In this document: positions 55,287 to 63,803 of the stretch, piece by piece
How the letters are laid out: the number at the start of each line of letters is the position of its first letter
Position numbering within the stretch: the stretch's first letter is position 1
Origin: Szabonella alba
GTDB lineage: Bacteria; Pseudomonadota; Alphaproteobacteria; Rhodobacterales; Rhodobacteraceae
Direction: 5' to 3'
Assembly: GCF_016765775.1 (NCBI RefSeq)
Contig: NZ_JAESVN010000001.1
Span: 868,001-932,000 of the forward strand
Length of the DNA stretch: 64,000 nucleotides
The notes under the pieces: model-generated
What the model saw: only the letters and a program-made list of their open reading frames with translations
Told to the model about the DNA's origin: nothing
Database searches by the model: none
Program-made: the position numbers and the translations under genes

Positions 55287-56141
55287 ATGGCCATGACGAC
55301 GCAAGCGGGTCGGATCCCGAACCTGTCGCTGGCGCAGCGCGCCTGGAACATCCGGCGCAAGGCGCTGTTGATGGGCGAGGTTCAGGGGCAGGGCTATATC
55401 GGGCAGGCGCTGGGCATCGCCGATGTGCTGGCCGCGGCCTATTTCCACGCCCTGGACTATCGCCCCGAAGATCCAGAATGGGAGGGGCGCGACCGGTTTC
55501 TTCTGTCCATCGGCCATTATGCCATCGCGCTTTATGCGGTGCTGATGGAGGCCGGGATCCTGCCCGAGAATGAGCTGGAAACCTATGGCATGGATGACAG
55601 TCGCATGCCGATGTCGGGCATGGCCTCATACACGCCGGGGATGGAAATCACGGGCGGATCACTGGGGCAGGGGCTGGGCATCGCGGTCGGCATGGCCATG
55701 GGGCTGAAGCGCAAGCGCAGCCCGGCCTTTGTCTATAACCTGATGTCGGATGGCGAACTGGGCGAGGGATCGACCTGGGAGGCCGCGATGTCGGCGGTGC
55801 AGCACAGGCTCGACAACCTGATCTGTCTGGTGGATTTCAACGACCAGCAGGCCGATGGCAAATCCACTGCTGCGCTGGCCACCGGCGACGAGCGCGCCAA
55901 ATGGGAGGCTTTCGGCTGGCATGCGCAGCGGGTGAACGGCAATGATCTGCCCGCCGTGGTCGCCGCGCTGGATGCCGCTCGCAACGCCCCCGACACACAG
56001 CCCCGCGTCATCATCTTCGACACGACCATGTGCAAGGGCGTGCCCTTTCTGGAGGCGCGCGAAATTACCCATTTCGTGCGGGTGGAACCCGATGAATGGG
56101 GCCGGGCGCTGGCCGTTCTGGAAGAGGGATATCCGCAATGA
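55287..56141 (+). CDS. Transketolase, N-terminal (TPP-binding) subunit
   Basis: 284 residues from the ATG at 55287 with GGAGGGGGAAG upstream. SIGHYAIALYAVLMEAG holds the conserved His. MEITGGSLGQGLGIAVGMAMG and SDGELGEGSTWEA are the TPP region; the usual GDG starts as SDG here. LVDFNDQQADGKS is the second part of the site. Only the first half of transketolase is encoded; the other half is the next gene, overlapped by 4 bases. Split transketolases occur in several sugar and sulfonate pathways. Confidence 0.9.
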   Translation: MAMTTQAGRIPNLSLAQRAWNIRRKALLMGEVQGQGYIGQALGIADVLAAAYFHALDYRPEDPEWEGRDRFLLSIGHYAIALYAVLMEAGILPENELETYGMDDSRMPMSGMASYTPGMEITGGSLGQGLGIAVGMAMGLKRKRSPAFVYNLMSDGELGEGSTWEAAMSAVQHRLDNLICLVDFNDQQADGKSTAALATGDERAKWEAFGWHAQRVNGNDLPAVVAALDAARNAPDTQPRVIIFDTTMCKGVPFLEAREITHFVRVEPDEWGRALAVLEEGYPQ

Positions 56142-57169
56142 CGCTGAATTCGCTGGCCCGCAAATACGAACCCCGCAAGGTGCCGGAAACCAAGGTCGCG
56201 ACCTCGGCCATGATCGCGTCACTGGCCGCCGAAGGCTATGACACGGTTGCAGCCCCTTTCGGCCATGCGCTGGTCGATTGCGCGCGGAAAGATGAGCGTA
56301 TCGTCGGTCTGTCTGCCGATCTGTCGAAATACACCGATCTGCATATTTTCGCGCAGGCGATGCCCGACCGGTTCTATCAGATGGGCATGGCCGAACAGGT
56401 GCTGATCTCGGCGGCGGCGGGTCTGGCGCGGGAAGGGTTCATTCCCTTTGCCACCACCTATGCCGTCTTTGCCAGCCGCCGCGCCTATGACTTCATCGCC
56501 ATGGCGATTGCCGAGGAGAACCTGCCTGCCAAGATCATCTGCGCGCTGCCGGGGCTGACCACCGGATATGGCCCCAGCCATCAGGCGACCGAGGATCTGG
56601 CGATTTTCCGGGGTCTGCCCAACATGACGATCATCGACCCCTGCGATGCCGATGACATTGCCGATATGGTGCCGCAGATCGCGGCCCATCCGGGGCCGGT
56701 CTATGCGCGGCTGCTGCGCGGCAAGGTTCCGTCGGTCCTGCGCCGGCACAAGCCCGATTACCGTTTTCAGCTGGGCCGCGCCCAGATGATCCGCGACGGG
56801 CGCGATGTGCTGGTGATCTCGACCGGGCTGATGACGATGCGCGCGCTGGATGCCGCAACGGCACTGGCCGGTGACAAGGTGGATGTGGGCGTGCTGCATG
56901 TGCCCACGATCAAGCCGCTGGATGTCGAGACCATCGCCGCGGAGGCCGCCAAGGGCGGGCGTCTGGTGGTGACGGCGGAAAACCACACCGTGATCGGCGG
57001 GCTGGGAGAGGCGGTTGCAGGGGCTCTGTTGACGCGGGGGATCGCACCGAGGTTCCGCATGATCGGCCTGCCGGATGAGTTTCTGGAGGCGGGCGCGCTG
57101 CCGACCCTGCATGACATGTACGGGCTGTCGGTGAACAAGGTGGCCGAGCGTATTCGCGGCTGGCTGTAA
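56138..57169 (+). CDS. Transketolase, C-terminal subunit
   Basis: 343 residues from the ATG at 56138 (ATGA overlap with the N-subunit). MGMAEQVLISAAAGLAREGFIPFATTYA has the conserved Glu for TPP activation, GLTTGYGPSHQATEDLAIFRGLPNM has the substrate His, and RLLRGKVPSVL the Arg of the ligand site. With the N-subunit it should form a heterotetramer that moves a two-carbon ketol group between sugars. Substrates are unknown. Confidence 0.92.
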   Translation: MTLNSLARKYEPRKVPETKVATSAMIASLAAEGYDTVAAPFGHALVDCARKDERIVGLSADLSKYTDLHIFAQAMPDRFYQMGMAEQVLISAAAGLAREGFIPFATTYAVFASRRAYDFIAMAIAEENLPAKIICALPGLTTGYGPSHQATEDLAIFRGLPNMTIIDPCDADDIADMVPQIAAHPGPVYARLLRGKVPSVLRRHKPDYRFQLGRAQMIRDGRDVLVISTGLMTMRALDAATALAGDKVDVGVLHVPTIKPLDVETIAAEAAKGGRLVVTAENHTVIGGLGEAVAGALLTRGIAPRFRMIGLPDEFLEAGALPTLHDMYGLSVNKVAERIRGWL

Positions 57170-57192
57170 GCTATCTAAAGGGGGAAAGGCAT

Positions 57193-57945
57193 ATGGGCCT
57201 TCTGGACGGAAAATTCGCGGTCATCACCGGCGCGGCCTCGCCGCGGGGCCTGGGCAAGGCCACGGCACGGCTGTTTGCCGAGCATGGTGCGACCATCGCC
57301 ATTCTGGATCTGGATGCTGGTCAGGCGGCTGCCGCCGCCGCCGATCTGGGCGCGGGCCATGTCGGGCTGGCCTGTGACGTAACCGACCGCGCCAGTTGTC
57401 AGGCGGCGGCGGATACGCTTCTGGCCCGATGGGGACGAATCGACATTCTGGTGAACAATGCGGGCATCACCCAGCCGCTGAAGATCATGGACATCGCGCC
57501 CGAGAATTATGAGGCGGTCACCGATGTGTCGCTGCGCGGCACGCTCTATATGTCGCAGGCGGTGATCCCGGCGATGCGCGGGCAGAACGCGGGCAGCATT
57601 GTCAATCTGTCCTCGGTCTCGGCGCAGCGCGGCGGCGGCATTTTCGGCGGGCCGCATTATTCGGCGGCCAAGGCGGGCGTTCTGGGGCTGACCAAGGCCA
57701 TGGCGCGTGAACTGGCCCCCGATCAGGTGCGCGTCAATGCGATCTGCCCGGGCTTCATCGCGACCGATATCACCGCAGGCAAGCTGACGCCCGAGATGCG
57801 CGCGCAGGTTCTGGCGGGCATTCCGATGGGGCGTGAGGGCACGGCCGCAGATGTTGCGGGTTGCGCGCTGTTTCTGGCCTCCGAGCTTTCGGCCTATTGC
57901 ACCGGCACCGAGGTCGATGTGAATGGCGGATCATTGATCCACTGA
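57193..57945 (+). CDS. Short-chain dehydrogenase/reductase
   Basis: 250 residues, classical SDR. NAD motif FAVITGAASPRGLGKATARLF (TGxxxGxG), then NNAG in DILVNNAGITQPLK, catalytic Ser in IVNLSSVSAQRGG and YSAAK (Tyr/Lys). The late VNAICPGFIATDI is conserved. It begins 23 bases after the split transketolase and ends overlapping the convergent LysR gene by 15 bases. It could oxidise or reduce a hydroxyl of the pathway's sugar-like substrate; the partner is unknown. Confidence 0.93.
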   Translation: MGLLDGKFAVITGAASPRGLGKATARLFAEHGATIAILDLDAGQAAAAAADLGAGHVGLACDVTDRASCQAAADTLLARWGRIDILVNNAGITQPLKIMDIAPENYEAVTDVSLRGTLYMSQAVIPAMRGQNAGSIVNLSSVSAQRGGGIFGGPHYSAAKAGVLGLTKAMARELAPDQVRVNAICPGFIATDITAGKLTPEMRAQVLAGIPMGREGTAADVAGCALFLASELSAYCTGTEVDVNGGSLIH

Positions 57946-58917
57946 CAGGGCGGAATGATCCTCCGGGCCTTGATCACGCAGGCGGCAGCCCAACCCTGTC
58001 AGCAGCGCCTCCGAGGCCGCGTCATGGGCGCGGCCTTCCGCCGTCAGCCATTCGGAGAACAGCCGCACGATGCGGCGGTTCATGTGCTGGGGGGGCGAGA
58101 CGAACCAATAGGCCTCGGAGACCAGCACATCGAAATCACGCGACAAGGGCACCAGCGCCCCGCTTTGCAGATCGGGCAGGCAAAGGGCCGTGCTTTCCAG
58201 CGCGATGCCGAAACCCTGCCGCGCCATCTCGATGGACATGGACGACCGGTCAAACCGCAAGGGCAGGCTGAGGCGGGGCAGGGTGATGCGCTGACGCGCC
58301 AGCCACATATCCCACCGCGTCAGCGCCTTCACGCTGTCGACCAGCCTTGCATTGGCCAGTTGCGCCACCGGATCGCCGGGGGCCGTGGCCTCCAGTTCGG
58401 CCAGATAGGCGGGGCTGACCACCGGCAACACATGGTCATGCAGGATCGGAAAGACATTCAGCCCCTTCCAGCCACCATTGCCATAGCGCAGGTCAAAATC
58501 CACCGCCTCGGCCTCGAAGGCCGAGAAATCGGGCGTCGCGTCAACCCGGATGTTCCAGTCGCCGTGACGGGCCAGAAAGCCGGGCAGGCGCGGACCCAGC
58601 CAGCGCACCCCGAAACTGGGGCTGACGCGCAGGATGACATTGCGCGCCTCGCGCTGGCGGGCGATGGCGTCGCGGGCATTGCGCAGCGCGGCAAAGGCCT
58701 CGGTCGCGGTCTGGAACAGCCGGTCACCATCCAGCGTCAGGATCAGCCGCTGCTTTTCACGACGAAACAGCTTCACCCCCAGTTGCGCCTCGATCTGGCG
58801 GATCTGCTGACTGACAGCCGAGGGAGAGACCATCAGTTCCTCTGCCGCGCGGGTGACGCTGCCAAGGCGGGCCACGGCCTCGAAATGTTCGGTCGCTTTC
58901 AGGTTGATGTCGCGCAT
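57931..58917 (-). CDS. LysR-family regulator (GcvA-like)
   Basis: 328 residues. The helix-turn-helix MRDINLKATEHFEAVARLGSVTRAAEELMVSPSAVSQQIRQIEA and the effector lobe with FDLRYGNGGWKGLNVFPIL are typical of the GcvA subgroup. It is divergent from the full-length transketolase gene and overlaps the SDR end, so the transketolase genes are the likeliest targets. The effector is unknown. Confidence 0.9.
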   Translation of the reverse strand: MRDINLKATEHFEAVARLGSVTRAAEELMVSPSAVSQQIRQIEAQLGVKLFRREKQRLILTLDGDRLFQTATEAFAALRNARDAIARQREARNVILRVSPSFGVRWLGPRLPGFLARHGDWNIRVDATPDFSAFEAEAVDFDLRYGNGGWKGLNVFPILHDHVLPVVSPAYLAELEATAPGDPVAQLANARLVDSVKALTRWDMWLARQRITLPRLSLPLRFDRSSMSIEMARQGFGIALESTALCLPDLQSGALVPLSRDFDVLVSEAYWFVSPPQHMNRRIVRLFSEWLTAEGRAHDAASEALLTGLGCRLRDQGPEDHSALSVDQ

Positions 58918-58955
58918 GGGCGTCCTTTCCGGCGGTCAGCAGATCGGGTGTGTGG

Positions 58956-58975
58956 AAGGCCGGGTTTCCGGCCTT
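58956..58975. promoter_or_regulatory. Inverted repeat between LysR and transketolase
   Basis: AAGGCCGG-GTTT-CCGGCCTT, a perfect 8-bp stem in the 128-base divergent region. It could be an operator or a leader hairpin; it does not follow the LysR T-N11-A pattern exactly. Confidence 0.35.
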
Positions 58976-59045
58976 TCGCCTGAAATCGTGCCGCGAATTG
59001 AACACTGCCCCGCCGCGAAGGGGAGGGCAAGCGTGGGAGAAAGAC

Positions 59046-61010
59046 ATGGCTGATATCCAACGCATGGCCGAGGCGATCCGCTTTCTGGCGCTTGACGCGA
59101 TCCTGAACGCGGGCGAGGGGCATCAGGGCGTGCCGCTGGGCATGGCCGAGATTGCGGCCACGCTCTATGCCCGGCATCTGCGGGCCGATCCGGCCGATCC
59201 GCTCTGGCCTGATCGTGACCGGGTGGTGCTGTCGAACGGCCATGGCTCCATGCTGCTTTACACGCTGCTGCATCTGTCGGGCTATGCGCATATGCCGCTG
59301 CAGGCGCTGCGCGATTTCCGGCGGCTGGGATCGGTCTGCGCGGGCCATCCCGAGATCGAACAGGCGGCGGGGATCGAGATTACCACCGGGCTTCTGGGAC
59401 AAGGCATCGCCTGCGCCGTCGGCATGGCGGTGGCCGAGGCGCGCCTGGCGGACCGTTTTCCGGGGCTGGTCGATCACCGGACATGGGCCTTTGTCGGCGA
59501 TGGCTGCCTGCAGGAAGGCGTGGGGCAGGAGGCGATCAGCCTTGCCGGGCATCTGCGTCTGGGAAAGCTGACCTTTCTGTGGGATGACAATGCCATCACC
59601 GATGACGGCGCCACCGATCTGTCGGTGTCCGAGGATATTCCGGCGCGCTTTGTCGCGGCGGGCTGGCATGTGCAGGCGGTGGACGGGCATGACATCGCGC
59701 AGATTGATGCGGCGATGACGGCGGCCAAGGCCGATCCGCGCCCGTCTTTGATTGCCTGCCGCACGGTGATCGCGCGGGGCATTCCCCGTCTGCAGGGCCA
59801 GCGCGGCGGCCATTCCGCGCCGCTGACAGCGCAGGACGCGGCCGAGGCCCGCGCGGCACGCGGCTGGACGCATCCGCCCTTTGAGGTGCCGCAAGAGGTG
59901 CTGGCGGACTGGCGCGCATTGCAGAACCGGGGAGGCGCAGAGCGGGCCGAATGGGCCGCGCGCCATGCCACCCATCCCGAGCGGGCAGAATTTGACCGCT
60001 GGCAGGCGGGCCTCCTGCCCGAGGGCTGGGAGGCGCCGCTTTCCGACCTGCCGCAAGGCACACCGCAGCCAACAATCGCCGCCTCGGCCGATGCCTGCGC
60101 GGCACTGGACCGGACCCTGCCGGAACTGATGGTGCTTTGTGCGGATCTGGAGGCCCCGACCGATCACAAGCGGCATCGCAGGGCCTTCAGCGCCGAAAAC
60201 CGGGGCGGCAGTTATGTCCATTGCGGGGTGCGCGAACATCTGATGGGGGCGATGTGCTGCGGTATTGCCGCCCATGGCGGGCTGCGGTCCGTGAATGTGA
60301 CCTATCTGGCCTTTGCGGATTATGAACGACCGGCGATGCGGATGGCGGCGCTGATGGGGCTGCCGGTGCTGTTCGTTTTCAGCCATGATTCCATCGGGAT
60401 CGGCAGCAACGGCCCCACGCATCAGCCGGTCGAGGCCCTGGCGGCCTATCGGTCGATGCCGAATATGCAGGTGATGCGCCCCGCCGATGCTGTGGAAACG
60501 CATGAGGCCTGGGCGCTGGCCATGCCCCATCGCAGCGGGCCAGTCATGCTGGCCCTGTCGCGTCAGGCAGCACTGCCCGTGCGCGCGCCGGCGCAGTCAC
60601 CGCTTTCGGCGCCGGGGGGATATGTCCTGCAGGATCCGGGCGCGCGCGATGTCACGCTGATCGCCACCGGAACCGAGGTGGGGCTGGCGATGGAGGCGAG
60701 CCGCCAGCTTGCCGGTCAGGGGCTGCGCGCTGCGGTTGTTTCCCTGCCCTGCTGGGAGCGGTTCGAGACCCTGACCGAAACGGAGCGCGCCGCGATCCTT
60801 GGTTCGGCGCCGCGCATCGCCATCGAGGCGGCGCTGCGTTTCGGCTGGGATCGTTGGCTGCGCCCCGGCGATGCCTTTATCGGGATGGAGGGGTTCGGCG
60901 CCTCGGCCCGGGCCGAGGTGCTGTACCGGCATTTCGGCATCACCGCTGAACGGATCACCGAAACCGCAACCGCGCTGATGGCAGCGCAGGGCGGCGGGCG
61001 GCGCGTCTAG
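59046..61010 (+). CDS. Full-length transketolase with altered phosphate-site residues
   Basis: 654 residues from the ATG at 59046. TPP and catalytic blocks are kept: EGHQGVPLGM (His), SNGHGSMLLY, GDGCLQEGVGQEAISLAG, HSAPL, VREHLMGAM (Glu) and HDSIGIGSNGPTHQP. By reading-alignment to E. coli TktA: Arg358 corresponds to Ser347, the Ser385 region differs (DLEAPTDHK), Asp469 is Asn455; Arg520 is retained in LSRQ. In classical enzymes the first two bind substrate phosphate and Asp469 selects 2-hydroxy aldoses. This suggests a non-phosphorylated or unusual substrate. It is divergent from its LysR gene; the stop shares CTAG with guanine deaminase. Confidence 0.9.
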   Translation: MADIQRMAEAIRFLALDAILNAGEGHQGVPLGMAEIAATLYARHLRADPADPLWPDRDRVVLSNGHGSMLLYTLLHLSGYAHMPLQALRDFRRLGSVCAGHPEIEQAAGIEITTGLLGQGIACAVGMAVAEARLADRFPGLVDHRTWAFVGDGCLQEGVGQEAISLAGHLRLGKLTFLWDDNAITDDGATDLSVSEDIPARFVAAGWHVQAVDGHDIAQIDAAMTAAKADPRPSLIACRTVIARGIPRLQGQRGGHSAPLTAQDAAEARAARGWTHPPFEVPQEVLADWRALQNRGGAERAEWAARHATHPERAEFDRWQAGLLPEGWEAPLSDLPQGTPQPTIAASADACAALDRTLPELMVLCADLEAPTDHKRHRRAFSAENRGGSYVHCGVREHLMGAMCCGIAAHGGLRSVNVTYLAFADYERPAMRMAALMGLPVLFVFSHDSIGIGSNGPTHQPVEALAAYRSMPNMQVMRPADAVETHEAWALAMPHRSGPVMLALSRQAALPVRAPAQSPLSAPGGYVLQDPGARDVTLIATGTEVGLAMEASRQLAGQGLRAAVVSLPCWERFETLTETERAAILGSAPRIAIEAALRFGWDRWLRPGDAFIGMEGFGASARAEVLYRHFGITAERITETATALMAAQGGGRRV

Positions 61011-62287
61011 CCGCGCAGCCGCCTGCCACCAACCCAGACCGCGCGGATCGCGCGGTCATCGCCCATCATGATCGTCGGGAACAGCGCCTGCCAGATATCT
61101 TCGGCGCGGCGGGTCGCCTGTTCGATGGCGGGGGTCGAGGCCAGATTGACCACGACCAGATCGGCCTCCATCCCCGGGGCGATATTGCCGATCCGGTCCT
61201 CGGCCCGCAGCGCCCGGGCCGAGCCTTGGGTTGCCAGCCACCACAATTGCGCCGGATGCAGCGCCTGCCCGCGCAGCTGCGCGACCTCATAGGCCGCCGC
61301 CATCGTGCGCAGCATGGAAAAATTCGACCCACCCCCGGTATCGGTGGCAAGTCCCACCCGCAGATGGCGGGCCAGCCCCATGTCGAACAGGCCCGAACCG
61401 ATGAAGGTGTTCGAGGTCGGGCAATGCACCAGACTGGCCCCCGCCTCGATCAGACGGTCCTTTTCGCGCGCCGTTAGATGGATCGCATGGCCATAGACCG
61501 CGCCCTCACGCAGCAATCCCTGCGCCTCATAGGTGTCAAGATAGTCGCGCGACTGCGGGAAAAGATCCTTCACCCAGGCGATTTCATCGGTCTGTTCGCT
61601 CAGATGGGTCTGCATCAGGCAATCGGGGCGTTCGCGCCAGAGCTGCCCCAGTGCCGCCAGTTGTTCGGGCGTCGAGGTCGGAGAGAAACGAGGCGTGATG
61701 ACATAGGACAGGCGGTCGACCCCATGCCAGCGGTCCAGCAGGGCCTTGCTGTCATCATAGGCCGATTGCACGGTGTCGCGCAGCCCTTCGGGGGCATTGC
61801 GGTCCATGCAGGTCTTGCCTGCAAAGACCCGCATCCCCCGAGCCTGCGCCGCGCCGAAGATCGCATCGACCGATTCCGGGTGGATCGTGGCATAGGAGCA
61901 CAGGCTGGTCGTGCCATTCGACAGCACCAGATCCAGATAGCGCGCGGCAATCTCATCGGCATAGGCGCGGTCGGCAAAGCGCATTTCTTCGGGGAAGGTG
62001 TAAAGGTTCAGCCAGTCGATCAGCCGCTTGCCCCATGAGGCGATGATCGCGGTCTGCGGATAATGCACATGGGCATCGACAAAGCCCGCCGAGATCAGCG
62101 CGTGCCCGTAATCGGTGACCCGGGCCAGCGGATGGCGGGCGCGCAGGACATCGGCCGGGCCTGTCTCGATGATGCGCCCGCCCTCGACCAGTACGGCCCC
62201 GTGGCTGTCATGGCGCGCGGCCTCGGGGCCGGCCTCGAACGGGTCCGCCGCAAAGCCCAGTATCTGCCCCAGAAGAAGATCCGCCAT
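61007..62287 (-). CDS. guaD: Guanine deaminase
   Basis: 426 residues from the ATG at 62287; two upstream in-frame ATGs (62335, 62401) give poor N-termini. Amidohydrolase metal motifs: ISAGFVDAHVHYPQT (HxH), MQTHLSEQTDEI, VYGHAIHLT and GLATDTGGGSNFSML (Asp). It converts guanine to xanthine and ammonia in purine salvage or catabolism. It is convergent with the transketolase gene and not obviously part of that pathway. Confidence 0.93.
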   Translation of the reverse strand: MADLLLGQILGFAADPFEAGPEAARHDSHGAVLVEGGRIIETGPADVLRARHPLARVTDYGHALISAGFVDAHVHYPQTAIIASWGKRLIDWLNLYTFPEEMRFADRAYADEIAARYLDLVLSNGTTSLCSYATIHPESVDAIFGAAQARGMRVFAGKTCMDRNAPEGLRDTVQSAYDDSKALLDRWHGVDRLSYVITPRFSPTSTPEQLAALGQLWRERPDCLMQTHLSEQTDEIAWVKDLFPQSRDYLDTYEAQGLLREGAVYGHAIHLTAREKDRLIEAGASLVHCPTSNTFIGSGLFDMGLARHLRVGLATDTGGGSNFSMLRTMAAAYEVAQLRGQALHPAQLWWLATQGSARALRAEDRIGNIAPGMEADLVVVNLASTPAIEQATRRAEDIWQALFPTIMMGDDRAIRAVWVGGRRLRG

Positions 62288-62365
62288 GTCCGATTGATCC
62301 CGTAATTTCACGATTCCATTACACAGTAAGAGCATTCCCGCCGGGGGTAAATTTGCGCATCCCGC

Positions 62366-62382
62366 CTGTTTCCCAGAAACAG
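62366..62382. promoter_or_regulatory. Inverted repeat between guanine deaminase and mgtE
   Basis: CTGTTTC-CCA-GAAACAG, a perfect 7-3-7 repeat in the divergent gap, 39 bases before the mgtE start. It is a candidate operator. No Mg2+ riboswitch layout was recognised. Confidence 0.4.
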
Positions 62383-62420
62383 CTTCCGATAAGGTCAACA
62401 TAATCAGTCAGGGGGCGTGC

Positions 62421-63803
62421 ATGGTGCAGAACGGCGAAGACGACCGGAACGAGGCCGATGAGGACGTGCTGGACGCCCGCCGGATCGGCGCCATTATCGA
62501 GGCTGCGGCAGCGGGCGATGTCGCCTTTCTGACCGAATTGCTGGAACCGCTGCATGCGGCCGATATTGCCGACCTTCTGGAACAGGTCTCGCGATCTGAG
62601 CGCCGCGACATCCTGCGGCTCTGGTCGGGTGAGATCGACGGCGACATCCTGTCCGAGATTGACGAGGGCATCCGCGAAGAGGTCATCGAAAGCCTGAGCC
62701 CTGATGTTCTGGCCGAGGCGGTGCGCGAACTCGATACCGATGATGTGGTCGATATCCTTGAGGATCTGGAAGAGCCGCAAAAGGCCCTGATCCTTGGCGC
62801 GCTGGACAGCGCCGACCGCGTGGCGGTCGAACGGGCCATGTCCTATCCCGATTATTCCGCCGGTCGCCTGATGCAGCGCGAGGTGGTGGTGGCGCCGATG
62901 CACTGGACCGTGGGGCAGGCCATCGACTTCATGCGCGGGGCCACGCATCTGCCGGACCAGTTCTATCATGTGATCCTTGTCGATCCGCGCATGAAACCGC
63001 AGGCCTATGTGACGCTGGGGCGGCTTTTGTCCTCACGCCGCGAGGTGCGGCTGTCGGATATCCGTGAGGAAAGTTTCCGCACCGTCGAGGCGACGGAGCC
63101 AGAATCGGATGTCGCCTATCTGTTCAACCAGTATCACCTGATCTCGTGTCCCGTCGTGGATGAGGATGGGCGTCTGGTCGGTGTCATCACCATTGATGAT
63201 GCAATGAATGTGCTGGATGAAGAACATGAGGAGGACATGCTGCGCCTTGCCGGGGTCGATGACGAGGCAAGTCTTTCGGACGGGGTCTGGGACACGCTGC
63301 GGGGCCGTCTGCCCTGGCTGCTGATCAATCTTGTCACCGCCTCGCTGGCCGCTTTCGTGATTTCGCTGTTCGAGGAGACGATTTCGACGATTGTCGTGCT
63401 GGCCGCGCTGATGCCGATCGTGGCCTCGATGGGCGGCAATGCCGGCACGCAATCGCTGACAGTCTCGGTGCGCGCGCTGGCGACGCGTGACCTGACCTCG
63501 GCCAATGCCGCGCGTTTTGTGCGGCGTGAGGCAGCGGTCGGCGCGATCAACGGGCTGGTCTTTGCCGTGATCCTGGGGGCGATTGCGACATTCGCCTTCG
63601 GCTGGCCGCTGCTGGCCGTGGTGATCGGGCTAGCCATGGTCATCAACCTGCTGGTGGCGGCCCTTGCCGGGGTTCTGGTGCCGCTGACGCTGAACCGGCT
63701 GAAACTGGATCCGGCGCTGGCCTCGGGCACCTTTGTCACCACGATGACCGATGTGGTGGGGTTCTTCGCCTTTCTGGGGCTGGCGACGCTGGTGCTGCTG
63801 TGA
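62421..63803 (+). CDS. mgtE: Magnesium transporter MgtE
   Basis: 460 residues. N-terminal helical domain (about 15-135) with the MgtE_N pattern LEPLHAADIADLLEQV, two CBS domains (about 140-265: YVTLGRLLSSRREVRLSDI, ISCPVVDEDGRLVGVITIDDAM) and a membrane domain from about 290 with five segments. The channel-forming helix contains LAALMPIVASMGGNAGTQSLTV, the MgtE selectivity region. It imports Mg2+ and is gated by cytosolic Mg2+ binding to the CBS part. The next gene overlaps by 4 bases. Confidence 0.95.
   Translation: MVQNGEDDRNEADEDVLDARRIGAIIEAAAAGDVAFLTELLEPLHAADIADLLEQVSRSERRDILRLWSGEIDGDILSEIDEGIREEVIESLSPDVLAEAVRELDTDDVVDILEDLEEPQKALILGALDSADRVAVERAMSYPDYSAGRLMQREVVVAPMHWTVGQAIDFMRGATHLPDQFYHVILVDPRMKPQAYVTLGRLLSSRREVRLSDIREESFRTVEATEPESDVAYLFNQYHLISCPVVDEDGRLVGVITIDDAMNVLDEEHEEDMLRLAGVDDEASLSDGVWDTLRGRLPWLLINLVTASLAAFVISLFEETISTIVVLAALMPIVASMGGNAGTQSLTVSVRALATRDLTSANAARFVRREAAVGAINGLVFAVILGAIATFAFGWPLLAVVIGLAMVINLLVAALAGVLVPLTLNRLKLDPALASGTFVTTMTDVVGFFAFLGLATLVLL

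Noticed and set aside
47889-61010. Assignment of the locus to sulfoquinovose breakdown
   Set aside because: Split transketolase and acylating aldehyde dehydrogenase agree, but sulfoquinovosidase, the isomerases and sulfoacetate-CoA ligase are absent, so a name would be a guess.
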